DNA of 64,000 nt, taken from the NCBI RefSeq assembly GCF_963966145.1, contig NC_091051.1, forward strand, positions 6,138,001-6,202,000, read 5' to 3'. This document shows, piece by piece, positions 25,362 to 35,846 of this stretch. This DNA comes from Tenebrio molitor (lineage: Eukaryota > Arthropoda > Insecta > Coleoptera > Tenebrionidae). Each line of letters begins with the position of its first letter. Within the stretch, counting starts at the first letter, position 1. Position numbers and translations under genes: made by a program. The notes beneath the pieces were generated by a model. That model made no database searches. It was not told where the DNA came from and worked only from the letters and a program-made list of their open reading frames with translations.

Positions 25362-25676
25362 ATGAAAGTGGTATTTCTCGCAAGTGTCGTCCTGTTCCTG
25401 GCATGGGCTCAGCCAGGTAAACCGTTCAAGTTTCTTGTAGTTTAATTATTGATTAATTTATTCTTAACAGGAGAATTGGCAGAGTGTCCTCAAACAGACG
25501 GTGCTTATCCTGTTTTTATTCCGACCGCCGATTGTACCCAATACTACATGTGCTCAAACGGACATCCGTACCTCTTTACGTGTCCGCCTTTGACATTATT
25601 TAATATAAACATAAATGTATGCGACTGGGCATATAACGTAGAATGTCGAAATCCCGAAGAATGTCTAGCAGATTAA
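25362..25676 (+). CDS. small secreted single-domain CBM14 protein
   Basis: Exons 25362-25416 and 25471-25676 give 86 residues. Exon 1 codes for a signal peptide (MKVVFLASVVLFLAWA). The mature protein is one peritrophin-A domain with cysteines spaced C-x15-C-x5-C-x9-C-x12-C-x7-C, which is within the family consensus. The aromatic residues expected to line the chitin surface are present (YY before the third cysteine, W in CDW). It lacks the Ser-rich tail of its relatives at 31516 and 41461. It would be secreted and bind chitin in peritrophic matrix or cuticle. The intron position, after the first base of the codon following the signal peptide, is shared with the other CBM14 genes in this window, which supports common descent. 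Confidence 0.88.
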
Positions 25677-26105
25677 CACATGCGACTCAATTTGTTATTG
25701 CCATCCAAAATATGTATTTTCAGGTTATGAGTAAATATAAATTTTAAAACTTCGGTTAACACTTTTTACTGTGCATAGATTAACAAATGATTGTTCTGAT
25801 CCTGATCTATACCACGTAGAAATAACTCCTGCTTCCCCCTAAAATATAAATGTCTTGTAACAATTAGGTAATCTCTTACTCTCTGATTGGTTAAGAGTAA
25901 TTAAAAGATTTTAAGAACAAATACGGAACGACAAGAACAGATAATATTATATTACCGCATAAAAGATATTTACACTCAATTTTGTTATACAGTTTTAAAT
26001 TTCGTTTTGTTTAGCTGTTATTGGTGTATGTTTACTTTGGTAAATATGTTTTGGTACAGCTGCGTAAAATATAAATACTTTTTTTCTCATGTTCCAGTGC
26101 AATGT

Positions 26106-26250
26106 AACAAGTGTTCAATTGAAATGTTCATCAAGTTGGCTTTGACTTTATTTTTTAAAAGACAACAACATTGTAAATTGAGTTGGTTAGACAAAGATAG
26201 CGACAAAGATCAAAGCCAATTTGATGAACTTTTCAATTGAACACGTGTTA
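26106..26250. mobile_element. MITE-like element, family of 44065
   Basis: The inverted ends contain GTGTTCAATTGAA, then ATCAAGTTGGCTTTGA on the left and its complement on the right. The right 90 bases, with GACAAAGATAGCGACAAAGA, recur at 44065-44165. Confidence 0.7.
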
Positions 26251-26313
26251 TTTTAAATGTTAGGTCTTAAAAAATAACTACGTATAGGTGCACGAGAGAA
26301 TTTAGTGAGTATA

Positions 26314-26682
26314 CTCTCGTGTCAAAAATGAATTACTCTCTAGGATTTAGGGATATTCGTTACTAGATTGCCATAAATTTGGTTAGGTTGGAGGCTATGT
26401 GGTTTCTGGTGACAAACAAAAGATATCCTAAAAATGTAAGACAGCAAATTAATTGTAACAGTTGCAAATGACTAATTTCTCGGTAAGTGATAGATGATTT
26501 TTCATTTCACAATCAATTTTGGTTACTGGCGGCATATTTATTTGGATTTAATCTCTCAATTCAAAGTAACCAACCTTAGGCATTCAAAATAACTTTTGAA
26601 AATTCTAGTTACACACAACATGAAAAACGTTATTTCCCTAAAAGTTCGAATTCTAGGGAGTAATGCATTTTTGACACGAGAG
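26314..26682. mobile_element. TA-flanked MITE, 369 bp
   Basis: The inverted repeats start CTCTCGTGTCAAAAATG and continue with ATTACTC and CTAG. TA stands on both sides (26312-26313, 26683-26684). Confidence 0.8.
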
Positions 26683-27805
26683 TACATAAATGATAGAGAA
26701 TTTTAGTTTCTAGAGTAGGTATGTATTGGGGGAAAAAGAAAAAAGATGCAGGTGTTTAAATAGTACGAGTGCTATATTTTCATATAGATTTGTCTGGGTC
26801 AATTTATTTTCCATGAACGCTGTTGTTTAGTATTTTTTACAAGAAACTTGTCATCCAAATTCCAAAATGTAGTTATGCTACACATTTTCTGCTGTGTAAT
26901 TTTGGTTGCGGATGTAAAATTACACAGTCGTGGAATCTTCACAAACTCAAAAAGAAAATACTTACGGGTCGGTATTTCCTACATTTAAATTTATAGGAGT
27001 TGAAGACTACTTAAAATAAATTCCTACGATAAATTTAAAAAACAGACGTACATATTTTATTATTTTGAATCGGGAGGGGAATTGATTGCTCCGGAGGAGG
27101 TATAAGTCATCGGGATAGATTTGGGAGTTGAGATGATTTGGTTTAACTTTCTCGGTGTTTGTCCAGATGGTGATGATGACTGATGATCCTGCTGGCCACC
27201 AACGGGTTCTTCTGGTTAGTCGGCGAACAGTCTATGCTTTAGCATATGTATAGTAGGTATACTTTACCAAACAGTGCCGACCAATGAAGAAAAAAAAATA
27301 TGTTGGGTGTTTCATGCTATATCTAAAACATGAGCACCGCTATCACTGACAGTTAATATAAAATAAATTTCTTAAGACGGGTGTTTAAAATAAATGGAGG
27401 ACAGAAAAACCACAAATGTCATCAGTCATCACAAACTGCAGTAAAACTTTATACATAATTGTGTAAAACTAAAAAATATTAAATACATATGCTAAAAATA
27501 CTACCGGCCATCTGAAGCGGTCCAACTGTCGAATCCATCTTGTGACTGGAAAGAGCCGGTTGGGTCCCGCCTCTCCTTGCACGTTGTCTCGAAGAGCAGT
27601 TTTTTTTTGTAGAGGGAGAGGAGAGGAGTGAACGAAACGAACACGTTTAGAGAGTGAACGAAAGAGAACGAATTTTGGCTGGCGCGGCGTCGCCTACGCT
27701 CATTCGCCGACCAATGAGCGAGCAGAGTACCCCGAACAAAACCGAGACAAGTCCAGTATCACATGGTAAATTTCATGAATCACTGAGTAGGTACTCAACA
27801 CAATC
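26683..27805. other. noncoding; GC-richer patch 27500-27740
   Basis: Mostly AT-rich. The patch at 27500-27740 is markedly richer in GC and CpG (for example GGCGCGGCGTCGCC) and abuts the palindromic element that follows. The open frame at 27654-27848 runs into that element and is not supported as a gene. Confidence 0.4.
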
Positions 27806-28442
27806 CATGACCCTAAAAAGAAGACGAGTCCATAACTCCTTTATTTAGAGGAAGATTTTAACTATTTATACACCAAATTAAATGGTTGTGAATAGAATAC
27901 AAAAAGTACTAATAAATTCATGCATAGCCCCAAGGGGTTCATTAGTAAATAGTCAAAATATTTTTTTTTCAAATACCTACGAATACCTACATACTTTTTT
28001 TTAGTGATTCTGATAGAGATTTTTGTTCTGAAAACAACAATGTATCACAAGTATACACTTACATAATAAAAGTTAAAAAACCGCTACTATCGTTTTTCCC
28101 CTCCATTTTGCGCCAAATATTGGCGGCATTTTTGCGCAATCCCTATGTAATATTAGTCATTTGTTTTTCCAGCTAACTTAATTTGGTTATTACACTGTAA
28201 CGCAATGCATTTTGGTAGCTTCTCGCTTGGTGGTCGTCATTTGTTTCAAAAGTTAGTGTTATTTTTTATGCAGTAAAAATCACTTGTCAGAATTTCTAAA
28301 AAAAGTATGTGTTCCCATTTGAATTTTTTTTTTGACTGTTTAACTTTGAAGCCCTTAGGGCTATACGTGAATTTAGTAGGCCATCTTGTAGTCCGATAAA
28401 TAAGGGAGCTATAGACTCGTCTTCTTTTTTAGAGACACTCTG
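27806..28442. mobile_element. palindromic element, copy A (relative at 38444-39100)
   Basis: The ends are inverted repeats around AAAAAAGAAGACGAGT. The right terminus is GACACTCTG followed by TA; the left terminus is decayed. Long internal blocks, such as TTCTGATAGAGATTTT and AACAATGTATCACAAGTATA, are shared with copy B. The central unique segment is in opposite orientation relative to copy B. Confidence 0.7.
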
Positions 28443-28860
28443 TATGATACGGTTTTCGGTTTTCGTGATTTGGGTCCTCCACCACGTGGATGGCGGGCTC
28501 TGAATCTTTGATTGGAGGTTTGAGATTTGGTGGTTGGGGCCTCAACAGGGGAGGGGCCACACGATGAACTTTGCGCGCCGCACCGAATTTCGAGCATCCA
28601 TGTTCACTCTTTCCGGTTGAAAAACAAAGCTTACAGCAAAGGTTGCACAACACGATAAATAATTGCGACTGCACAAGGCGGAATGCCTGTCGTTATGCGT
28701 CGAGCAAAGGTATTCTTTATGGAGCTTGGAGCATCCAAAACCAGGGTGCAAGGTTAGGGATGCCATCTTTGGGCGGGCACCGATGCTGATGTTTTGCTTG
28801 TGGATGTATTGGTGGTTGCTTCTATTCAGCGGCTACAAGATCACTAAAAACTTTTAATAA
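28443..28860. other. GC-richer unassigned segment
   Basis: The composition differs from the surroundings. Minus-strand frames at 28429-28674 (Pro-rich) and 28542-28766 (Cys/His-rich, CSKLHKEYLC) overlap in different registers. No family is recognised. It could be an exon of an unknown gene, a mobile-element remnant or chance. Confidence 0.3.
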
Positions 28861-29033
28861 ATTATTATTTCATGCATAAACATATAAAAATGCTCAAATA
28901 TATTCAATCTCAGAGAAATGTAAGGATATGAAATACAGTAAAATGAGAAACAACAATTTTCTTATATTTTTATTATTGATCCAACAAATACTTATTTCTT
29001 TTTATCATTTTGGTTAGATTTTTTTTTAACTTA

Positions 29034-30226
29034 TTCTTCACTGGATTCTGAAGAACTGGAACTGGAACTTGAACTGGAACTGGAACCACTGCTTTCCGAA
29101 GATCCACTTCCACCGCTGCCATTGCAGCCTGCTTGATCCGGCCAATCACAAACGTTCAATTTGGGATTGAAGTGCAAATCCGCAGGACAGTTAAACAAAT
29201 ATGGAGATATGGAGTACCGTTGGAACATTCCCAGAATTTGGTGCAGTCTTTGTGGGGTACGTAAACAGGATTCTTACCATCCCTCGATGGACACTTTGGG
29301 CCTGCAAGTTTTCATCAACACAAACAAATACAGTGTGGAATAATATGATTTACATCTAGTTACCTTTGGAATTTTTGCACATGTAAATTTTCCTGTACCG
29401 CTCTACTTTTTTTTTTGAAGTGCCGAACTATTAGTTCTGTCAATAAATGTCATCAATCGAATTGACAATTGTTACAATTTACTAAATTGAATTAACAAAC
29501 GTTGGTCGCCACTTTCAACACTAACTGTGACTTGCTTTTGTTAGCTCCTTTTTAATTTCAATCTCTACTTTGCATTCATATCATCCCTTCGCAATAAATC
29601 ACATTTGGAATATTGGAATATTTTGAGGTTGGGCTTTCTTTTTTTTTGTAGAGTGGCATTTCGTATTTTTACAAGGGTAATGCAAAGGTAACTAAATGTA
29701 AATCATTTTATTCCACACTGTATATTATTTAGACGTTAGTCTTAAAAATGAAAGCGTTCAGAAAACAACTTTTGACACAAAAATAACTATTTGGTCAATA
29801 CACACATAGTAGATAACAGTAACAATTTAAAAACACCACTAGAATTTTTTATAAGTTGTTTAAGTTTAAGTTTAATTTATATGTAAGTATAGTCGGCCCA
29901 ACGATATTTTGCGTTTACGACTTTAATCCCTTGTTAACTTTTACCAATCATTATGAGGGTTCACCGCAGGGTGGCATAAATCTCTTTCTTTCAAAAATTT
30001 ACTAAATGTAACCCTGACCGTTCCTGCCACTGTGCAGTTGTGTCGGTCATTAGGTGTTACCTACTTTTATGACTGGATCACTGTAAAGTACTACTTTAAA
30101 AGGCAAAATATCGTTGGGCAAACTATAGTATAAGTGTTTCTTGACTCACCTGCTTGAACCCCTAAGATGGTCAAAACCAAAACGGCCAAAAAAGCGGAAT
30201 ATATAATTTTTGTTGTTGTTCACACA
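29034..30226 (-). pseudogene. CBM14 pseudogene with Ser-rich tail
   Basis: Exon 2 (29034-29305) matches the genes at 31516 and 41461 closely. An upstream exon 1 at about 30168-30226 reads as the same signal peptide (SAFLAVLVLT), ends in a good donor (GTGAGT) and matches the 31516 gene. There are two coding lesions. The initiator ATG is ATT here and the second ATG is ATA. An 8-bp tandem duplication (ATATGGAG at 29199-29206 and 29207-29214) shifts the frame inside the chitin-binding domain, between the third and fourth cysteines. In addition, a 390-bp MITE (29331-29720) sits in the intron 25 bp from the acceptor. The Ser-rich tail is still open, so decay is recent. Confidence 0.85.
29331..29720. 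mobile_element. TA-flanked MITE, 390 bp, in the CBM14 pseudogene intron
   Basis: The inverted repeats start CAGTGTGGAATAA and include GATTTACATCTAGTTACCTT. TA lies on both sides (29329-29330, 29721-29722). A second, nearly identical copy is at 34395-34777. Confidence 0.9.
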
Positions 30227-30752
30227 AAAGTCAAACTATCCATTTGATGGATAATCACTCATTCAAGATTTTTATTGGTTAGATGAAGATAGATGGTGTG
30301 ATTATCATATCCGCATTTCACAATTTCAAAGCTCTGGGAAAATTTTAAATTTAATAAATAAATTGTATTGACGTTTTGATCCCTTGGATTTAGTGTGTCT
30401 AGACCAGATTATTATTAACTTTATAATTTTATTATAGTTGAAAAATTCTTTGTTTTACTAGCTGTCATTCAACCAAAAATTGTATAGACCATTTTTGACA
30501 AATTTGATGCCTAACATTAGATATATGTATTTAAAAAAATAAACTTGATTTTAATGTTCAAATTATGGTTAAAATAAGGTACTGCAATTTTAGCCGTCTA
30601 AACGAAGCTTAAAAAAGCCAAGCAAGCCAATTTTAACTAAGAACAAGTAAAACGTAGTAGGATTTTATTTAAATTTTTAAAATATCGAAGCTATTTTTAT
30701 TATAAAATACTTATTTCACATTTGATGTTGTCAAAACTAGTTGCCTAATAGA
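30227..30752. other. noncoding stretch, nothing recognised
   Basis: AT-rich sequence upstream of the minus-strand pseudogene. It presumably contains that gene's decayed promoter, but no clear TATA box stands out. Confidence 0.4.
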
Positions 30753-31014
30753 TATTATTTTTTTGTTCGACACTGTCAGAATTTGAAAATTTTCTCCTGT
30801 GTGAACGGATTTTGATAAATGTCACAACTTGTCAAAACGAAACGTCAAGCTAATTTTAAAGATCGTTGTATTCAACTCGTTCGTGTGTAAATTGGGCCGT
30901 CTTTAGCACTCGTGGGCCTTTAAAACGCGAGTGAAACGAGCGTTTTAAAATGGTCTACTCGTACCAAAAAAGGCCCAATTTACGCACGAACTCATTAAAT
31001 AAACTACTATTTTA
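30753..31014. mobile_element. hairpin MITE, family of 56038 and 60358
   Basis: This copy runs from TTTTTTTGTTCGACACTGTC to TAAATAAACTACTA. It contains a hairpin whose arms carry AAATTGGGCC around a CGCGAGTGAAACGAGCG core. Fuller copies are at 60358-60638 and 56038-56253, and a fragment is at 32517-32619. Confidence 0.75.
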
Positions 31015-31445
31015 TGAACTTCATCGAGCTCATTTTTAAAAAAATAGCAACTATTGACTTCATAAAAAATGAACATTAATGATGAACCGGACATTATTTT
31101 CCTTAACAATAAAATTGTTGATAAATTCGAATATTTTCTTTTAATTAGTTTATCGTCTTTGTGGTGAATTTTTCAATATTTATTGTTTGGTTTTAGATTG
31201 TTATTAATGTGAAACCCCTTTGACTTATGTTGATGGCCTATTAAAAAAATCTCCTAAATAAAAGAAAAATCGAAAAATGAAATCAAAAACTTAACATGAT
31301 ACATATCAGCTTTATCAGAATTCCTTAAAAAATTGTGAAAATTGTGAAATTGTATGCAATAATAACAATTACCCCATCAATCTTCATTTAATTAATAAAT
31401 CTGTTGTTGACTACTTATCCATCAAACGGGCTCAAAGTGATCAGG
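31015..31445. other. noncoding stretch, nothing recognised
   Basis: AT-rich DNA between the hairpin MITE and the promoter of the next CBM14 gene. Confidence 0.4.
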
Positions 31446-31462
31446 TATAAAATATATAAAAA
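31446..31462 (+). promoter_or_regulatory. TATA boxes of the 31516 CBM14 gene
   Basis: TATAAAA followed directly by TATATAAAAA lies 25-35 bases before a TTAGTGT initiator-like site at 31481. This implies a 5' untranslated leader of about 35 bases. Confidence 0.6.
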
Positions 31463-31515
31463 CGACTATTTTATTTCGAATTTAGTGTGACTTCAAGTGT
31501 ACAACTACCACAAAA

Positions 31516-32164
31516 ATGATGTACTCAGCGTTTTTGGCTGTTTTGGTTTTGACCGTACTCGGAGTTCAAGCAGGTAAGTCGATATAATATTACCAAGCTG
31601 AAATTTGTATTTATAACATATTTATGACGAACGCTTACAGTTTTTTTACACTTTCTACAGTCTACTTTTTACAGTCTTGGCTTCTTTATTAAACGACTGC
31701 AATTTTTCAAATCAAAAAAATGTAATCATTTAAATTTGTTAAAAGTTAAAATAAAATTGTAATGTAAATTACGTTTAAAAAATGCTAAATGTATATTATA
31801 ACTAGTATCATTAAAACTTTTAGGTCCAAAGTGTCCAGCTAGGGATGGTAAATCTCCAGTTTACGTACCCCACAAAGACTGCACCAAATTCTGGGAATGT
31901 TCCAACGGTACTCCTTACCTGTTTGACTGTCCTGCAAATTTGCACTTCAACCCCAAATTGAACGTTTGTGATTGGCCGGATCAAGCAGGTTGCAATGGCA
32001 GTTCTGGAAGTGGATCTTCGGAAAGCAGTGATTGGAGTTCCAATTCCAGTAGTGAATCTTCGGAAAGCAGTGATTCCAGTTCCAGTTCCAGTAGTGAATC
32101 TTCGGAAAGCAGTGATTCCAGTTCCAGTTCCAGTTCCAGTTCTTCAGAATCCGCTGAAGATTAA
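31516..32164 (+). CDS. secreted CBM14 protein with Ser/Glu-rich tail
   Basis: Exons 31516-31573 and 31824-32164 give 132 residues. Residues 1-19 are a signal peptide (MMYSAFLAVLVLTVLGVQA). One peritrophin-A domain follows, with C-x15-C-x5-C-x9-C-x12-C-x7-C spacing and conserved aromatics (KFWEC, then FNP, CDWPDQAGC). The C-terminal about 57 residues are nearly all Ser, Glu, Asp and Gly, ending SAED. The tail is encoded by repeats of a unit containing AGTGAATCTTCGGAAAGC plus runs of TCCAGT. It would be secreted and bind chitin through the domain; the acidic Ser-rich tail may be phosphorylated or O-glycosylated. The exon structure matches the genes at 25362, 41461 and 53199. A poly(A) signal, AATAAA, lies at 32234-32239. 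Confidence 0.92.
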
Positions 32165-32239
32165 AACAGAACATCTTGTACATACTTTAAATACTAACAT
32201 GGATCACGGATAGAAAATTGTATAATATCTAATAATAAA

Positions 32240-32516
32240 ATATTCATTAGCATGATCTTTGACATTTTAATGAAATCCAAAATATTTCTTGTACGAGTAT
32301 TTCAGTTGTCCCCGGATTCAGTTTACAAGAGGGATTTTTTTTTATTTTACGAAAAACTTCAGAGGAATAACATTTTTTGCTTCATTTGAAACCCCCATTT
32401 CTGTTAATTAAAATGTCTTTTTCAACACAGAGCAAGACTTAACATTGAAATAAAAGAAAATGCAGAAAAAATATTTTCCTTTTTTTTTGAAAAAATCAAA
32501 CAATAATTGAATATAA
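32240..32516. other. intergenic, nothing recognised
   Basis: AT-rich DNA downstream of the CBM14 poly(A) signal. Confidence 0.4.
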
Positions 32517-32619
32517 AACTCGTGGGCCTTTAAAACGCTCGTTTCACTCGCGTTTTAAATTGGCCCACTCATGCCAAAAAAAGCCCAATTTACACACGAA
32601 CTCGTTAAATAAACTATTT
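32517..32619. repeat. fragment of the hairpin MITE family
   Basis: It carries the CGTGGGCCTTTAAAACGC hairpin with a CGTTTCACTCGCG core and the AATAAACTA end shared with 30753-31014. The other half of the element is missing. Confidence 0.7.
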
Positions 32620-32672
32620 GGGTTACTTTCTGGGGAAAGTTGGTTATTCATGAACTGATTATGCTATAGGTA

Positions 32673-32875
32673 TCGCGTGTTCATTTAAATTTCTCCTTAA
32701 AGTTGGCGATGAAGAGTCGATTGTGAATGCACTATTCCTCAGTCTGCATAGTGAAAACATAAACAACGCAAAAAGTGAGGTTAGATTTAAACAGCTGATC
32801 CGTGATCTATAATCCGTGGTGCGTTCACAATCGACTCTTCAACGTCAATTTTAATTTTAATGAACAACCGATACA
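32673..32875. mobile_element. MITE, family of 8844 and 24431
   Basis: The ends carry GTTCATTTAAATTT and its decayed complement. Internal GAAGAGTCGATTGTGAA and GTGCGTTCACAATCGACTC blocks face each other. Confidence 0.75.
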
Positions 32876-33866
32876 TTTAGGTACTCTTGCGTAATGTTGG
32901 TTGCGGGTGTGGAAATCAAAAACGAAAAATTTTCCTGCGATGAAAAATCGTTCTGGTGCAAAAGCAAAAATCTCGGCATCTTGAATTTCATTCTTATGTT
33001 TAATTCTTATTTCCCATTATATGAGGGAATTCATAATGAAGAAAAATAGTGTGAAACCTTCTTACCAGAAATAAGTTAGAAGTATGGTCAAAATTCCATG
33101 ACATTTTTAAAAATTATTTGATAGACATTTAATTGACAAATCGATAAAACCAAATTTACATTAGGAAAATTCTCTTTTCCCGTTTGTTTGCAACCAACTG
33201 TACAGTGATTATTAAGGTATAAATGATATTAGATACAGCTTAATATTTATTATTTTATGCTGCGGTAATAAAAATAATTGAATTGATGACAACTTTGATT
33301 AACTTGATTGTTTTAGGTTCAAATCACTATTTTCATATTTTTGTTACAACCGTATTACTCATCAATCATTACTCATTATTACTCATTCATTGGCGATACA
33401 ACTAATCCACAAAGGAAAAGAAAGGATTGGATCAAAGAGATCAAGTTTAGATAATTGGATAGACATCAAACTTGTCAGATTTCATAATAATAATACCTAA
33501 TCACTTCTAACAGATAGGTAAGTTTCGCAAATATTTGTAACAGAGCTAGTTTTGTTCTTTGAGGACCAAGAGGAGTGAGACAAAGATGAGTTTGCGATTT
33601 TTAATGAAGGAGGAAAGTGTTGAATTTTAAAAGAACGACTTTATAGAGAAGAACAAGTTGTCGTATGTTAAAATGATGTGAATACGAATTGAAAATGGAA
33701 TTTAATGACCACTAAGTTCTTGGGAAGGTGCTAAAAATATTCTATTTAAATGCTGCAACAAAATTAGAAAAATTTGTTTCACGGTAGCACTCAAACTATT
33801 TGAAGGGAGAAACATGTACAACAGATATTTGATTTTTTACATTTTAATCACATTTCATAGGTACTA
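32876..33866. other. noncoding stretch, nothing recognised
   Basis: AT-rich with no exon-like open frame or clear repeat ends. Confidence 0.4.
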
Positions 33867-34097
33867 CGGGGTGATCAAGAAGGGCTGTTTAAGTTGGTAA
33901 CACTGGATCGTATTTTAAATCGTATAACAGGAGTAACTTCCGGTTGTTGGTGGCTTGTCGTTGTTAATGTTATACCTATATCAGATATTTGTCAAATAAA
34001 CCAACAATACATATCCAGTTGCAGTGTTATAAATAACCCAATTAAAAAATTTTCTTAATTGTATTGCCAACTTAAACAGTCCTTCTTGATCACCCGG
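33867..34097. mobile_element. TA-flanked MITE, 231 bp
   Basis: The inverted repeats contain GGGTGATCAAGAAGG, then CTGTTTAAGTTGG. TA lies on both sides (33865-33866, 34098-34099). Confidence 0.8.
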
Positions 34098-34394
34098 TAT
34101 TTCCGATCTTGAATTACAAAACTAGGTAGTTTAGATAATCAAGATGCGGAATGATTTTTTATCGTTGTATCAATATCACAGCATTTATTAAAGACTATTT
34201 TACAGTAAACGAATATTATAATAACAGTGGGCCGTATGATTTCCCATTCGTTAAGCCTTTCATTAGCTAAATAATTGATTAGAAAAAGTGAGAGTAGGTA
34301 TATGCCAAGCACTATGTTAGACAGAGACAAAACAATTTAACGACGTTCTTTAACTTTAATGAAAGGGAAATCATACGGCCCATTGATATTTATA

Positions 34395-34777
34395 CAGTGT
34401 GGAATAAAATGATTTACATCTAGTTACCTTTGGAATGTAATGTAAATTTTCCTGTACCGCACTACTTTTTTTTTGAAGTGCCGAACTATTAGTTCTGTCA
34501 ATAAATGTCATCAATCGAATTGACAATTGTTACAATTTACTAAATTGAATTAACAAACGTTGGTGGCCCCTTTCAACACTAGCTGTGACTTGCTTTTGTT
34601 AGCTCCTTTTTAATTTCAATCTCTACTTTGCATTCATATCATCCCTTCGCAATAAATCGCATTTGGAATTTTGGAATATTTTGAGGTTAGGCTTTCTTTT
34701 TTTTGTAGAGCGGCATTTCGTATTTTTACAAGGGTAATGCAAAGGTAACTAGATGTAAATCATTTTATTCCACACTG
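34395..34777. mobile_element. TA-flanked MITE, 383 bp, abutting the cuticle gene
   Basis: Same family as 29331-29720, with ends starting CAGTGTGGAATAAAATG. TA lies on both sides (34393-34394, 34778-34779). The right end is only 18 bases from the stop codon of the minus-strand cuticle protein gene. The terminal repeat carries an AATAAA on the minus strand. Confidence 0.9.
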
Positions 34778-34795
34778 TATAATATACTAATGTTC

Positions 34796-35429
34796 TTAAC
34801 CGAGACTTTCGCCATTCAAAGCACTAAGTAGATTTGCTCTTAACGTAGGAATATCTCCTCGAACATGCAATGTTGGCCCCTTTACTTTCTTGCGTTTTGT
34901 TATAATTTTGGACAGGTCGATAAAAAATAATCTGTATCCATTTTCATCATTTATGTAACCAATTGTCCGAATGTAGTACCCTCCACTCTTTCTCTGAAAT
35001 GTTTCACTAAACTGACCTCTGACCACGAACATTTCTTTACCGTCAATCGTTCTCGTTTCACCTGTTTCGTAACGATCATTGTAACTGAAATATTTCTTTA
35101 TTCTGCGTAATCTGCTAGAATAAAATTAAAATCTAATTCAGACACAATAAAGGTCGTTTGTACTTAAATGTGTAGTTTCCAAATTGGTCATCAACGTCAT
35201 CTTCTATAACGAAATCGTCTAACTCATCCTCAATGTCCTCCGATTGTACGGGGTTAGTTGTGATCTCTGGACCTGGCAAAGTATAGTTGTCATAATTTAG
35301 TGGACGCGGTGGTCCGAAGTGTGCGACCGACTGACGGAGTACGACAGAATCTTCAGTTTCTGCTGGTCTTATCTTCTGTCCCTTACAATGAGCCAAATAT
35401 ATTGAGCAAATGGCGACACTCACAAAACA
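34796..35429 (-). CDS. divergent Rebers-Riddiford-type cuticle protein (5' exon missing)
   Basis: Two exons are clear: 35164-35429 and 34796-35114, joined in frame by a 49-nt GT..AG intron. The upper exon begins after a CTTTACAG acceptor with a hydrophobic signal-peptide core (FVSVAICSIYLAHC). There is no in-frame ATG before it, so the initiator lies in an upstream exon I could not find. A Pro-rich and then very acidic stretch (DIEDELDDFVIEDDVDD) follows. Exon 2 has a chitin_bind_4-like block: YETGET, KEMFVVRGQF, then YINDENGYR. The usual Y-x-A-x-E-x-G-Y has Asn in place of Ala. The C-terminal 35 residues are basic. It is probably a secreted structural cuticle protein; its RR class is unclear. 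Confidence 0.7.
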
Positions 35430-35846
35430 CTGTAAAGATTTTCTTTCATTACAATTAAATATTCTTTCCAAAAATTTACGTTTATTTTTTGTGTAATTAA
35501 CTTTATTAATTTTTGACTTAAAGTAAATTCACCTTTTTAATTTCTAATTCATAATATGGACTATATTATAACACATCATTTTATGCCATTGGTAATCCTA
35601 AAGTTAATATATACATATTTATGCACGATTATATTATAATTTGACAATTGTGTACAAATTTTCTTGACATAAACGTCTTTTTATGCCCATGGGCCATAAA
35701 GATACATATGTCAAATAAAAGTAAAAAATATTATTAACTATTTATTGAAGATTATTTTGGATACTGTATATTTACAATACACTTACAACACTTATTATTT
35801 AACTTTATTTCGTGCACTTGCTTGGATTTTCCCAGACAGCAAGCCG

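Noticed and set aside
35133..35471. Cuticle gene starting inside the open frame at 35471
   Set aside because: The first codon there is TTG, and an acceptor (CTTTACAG) lies just before the signal-peptide core, so the start must come from an upstream exon.
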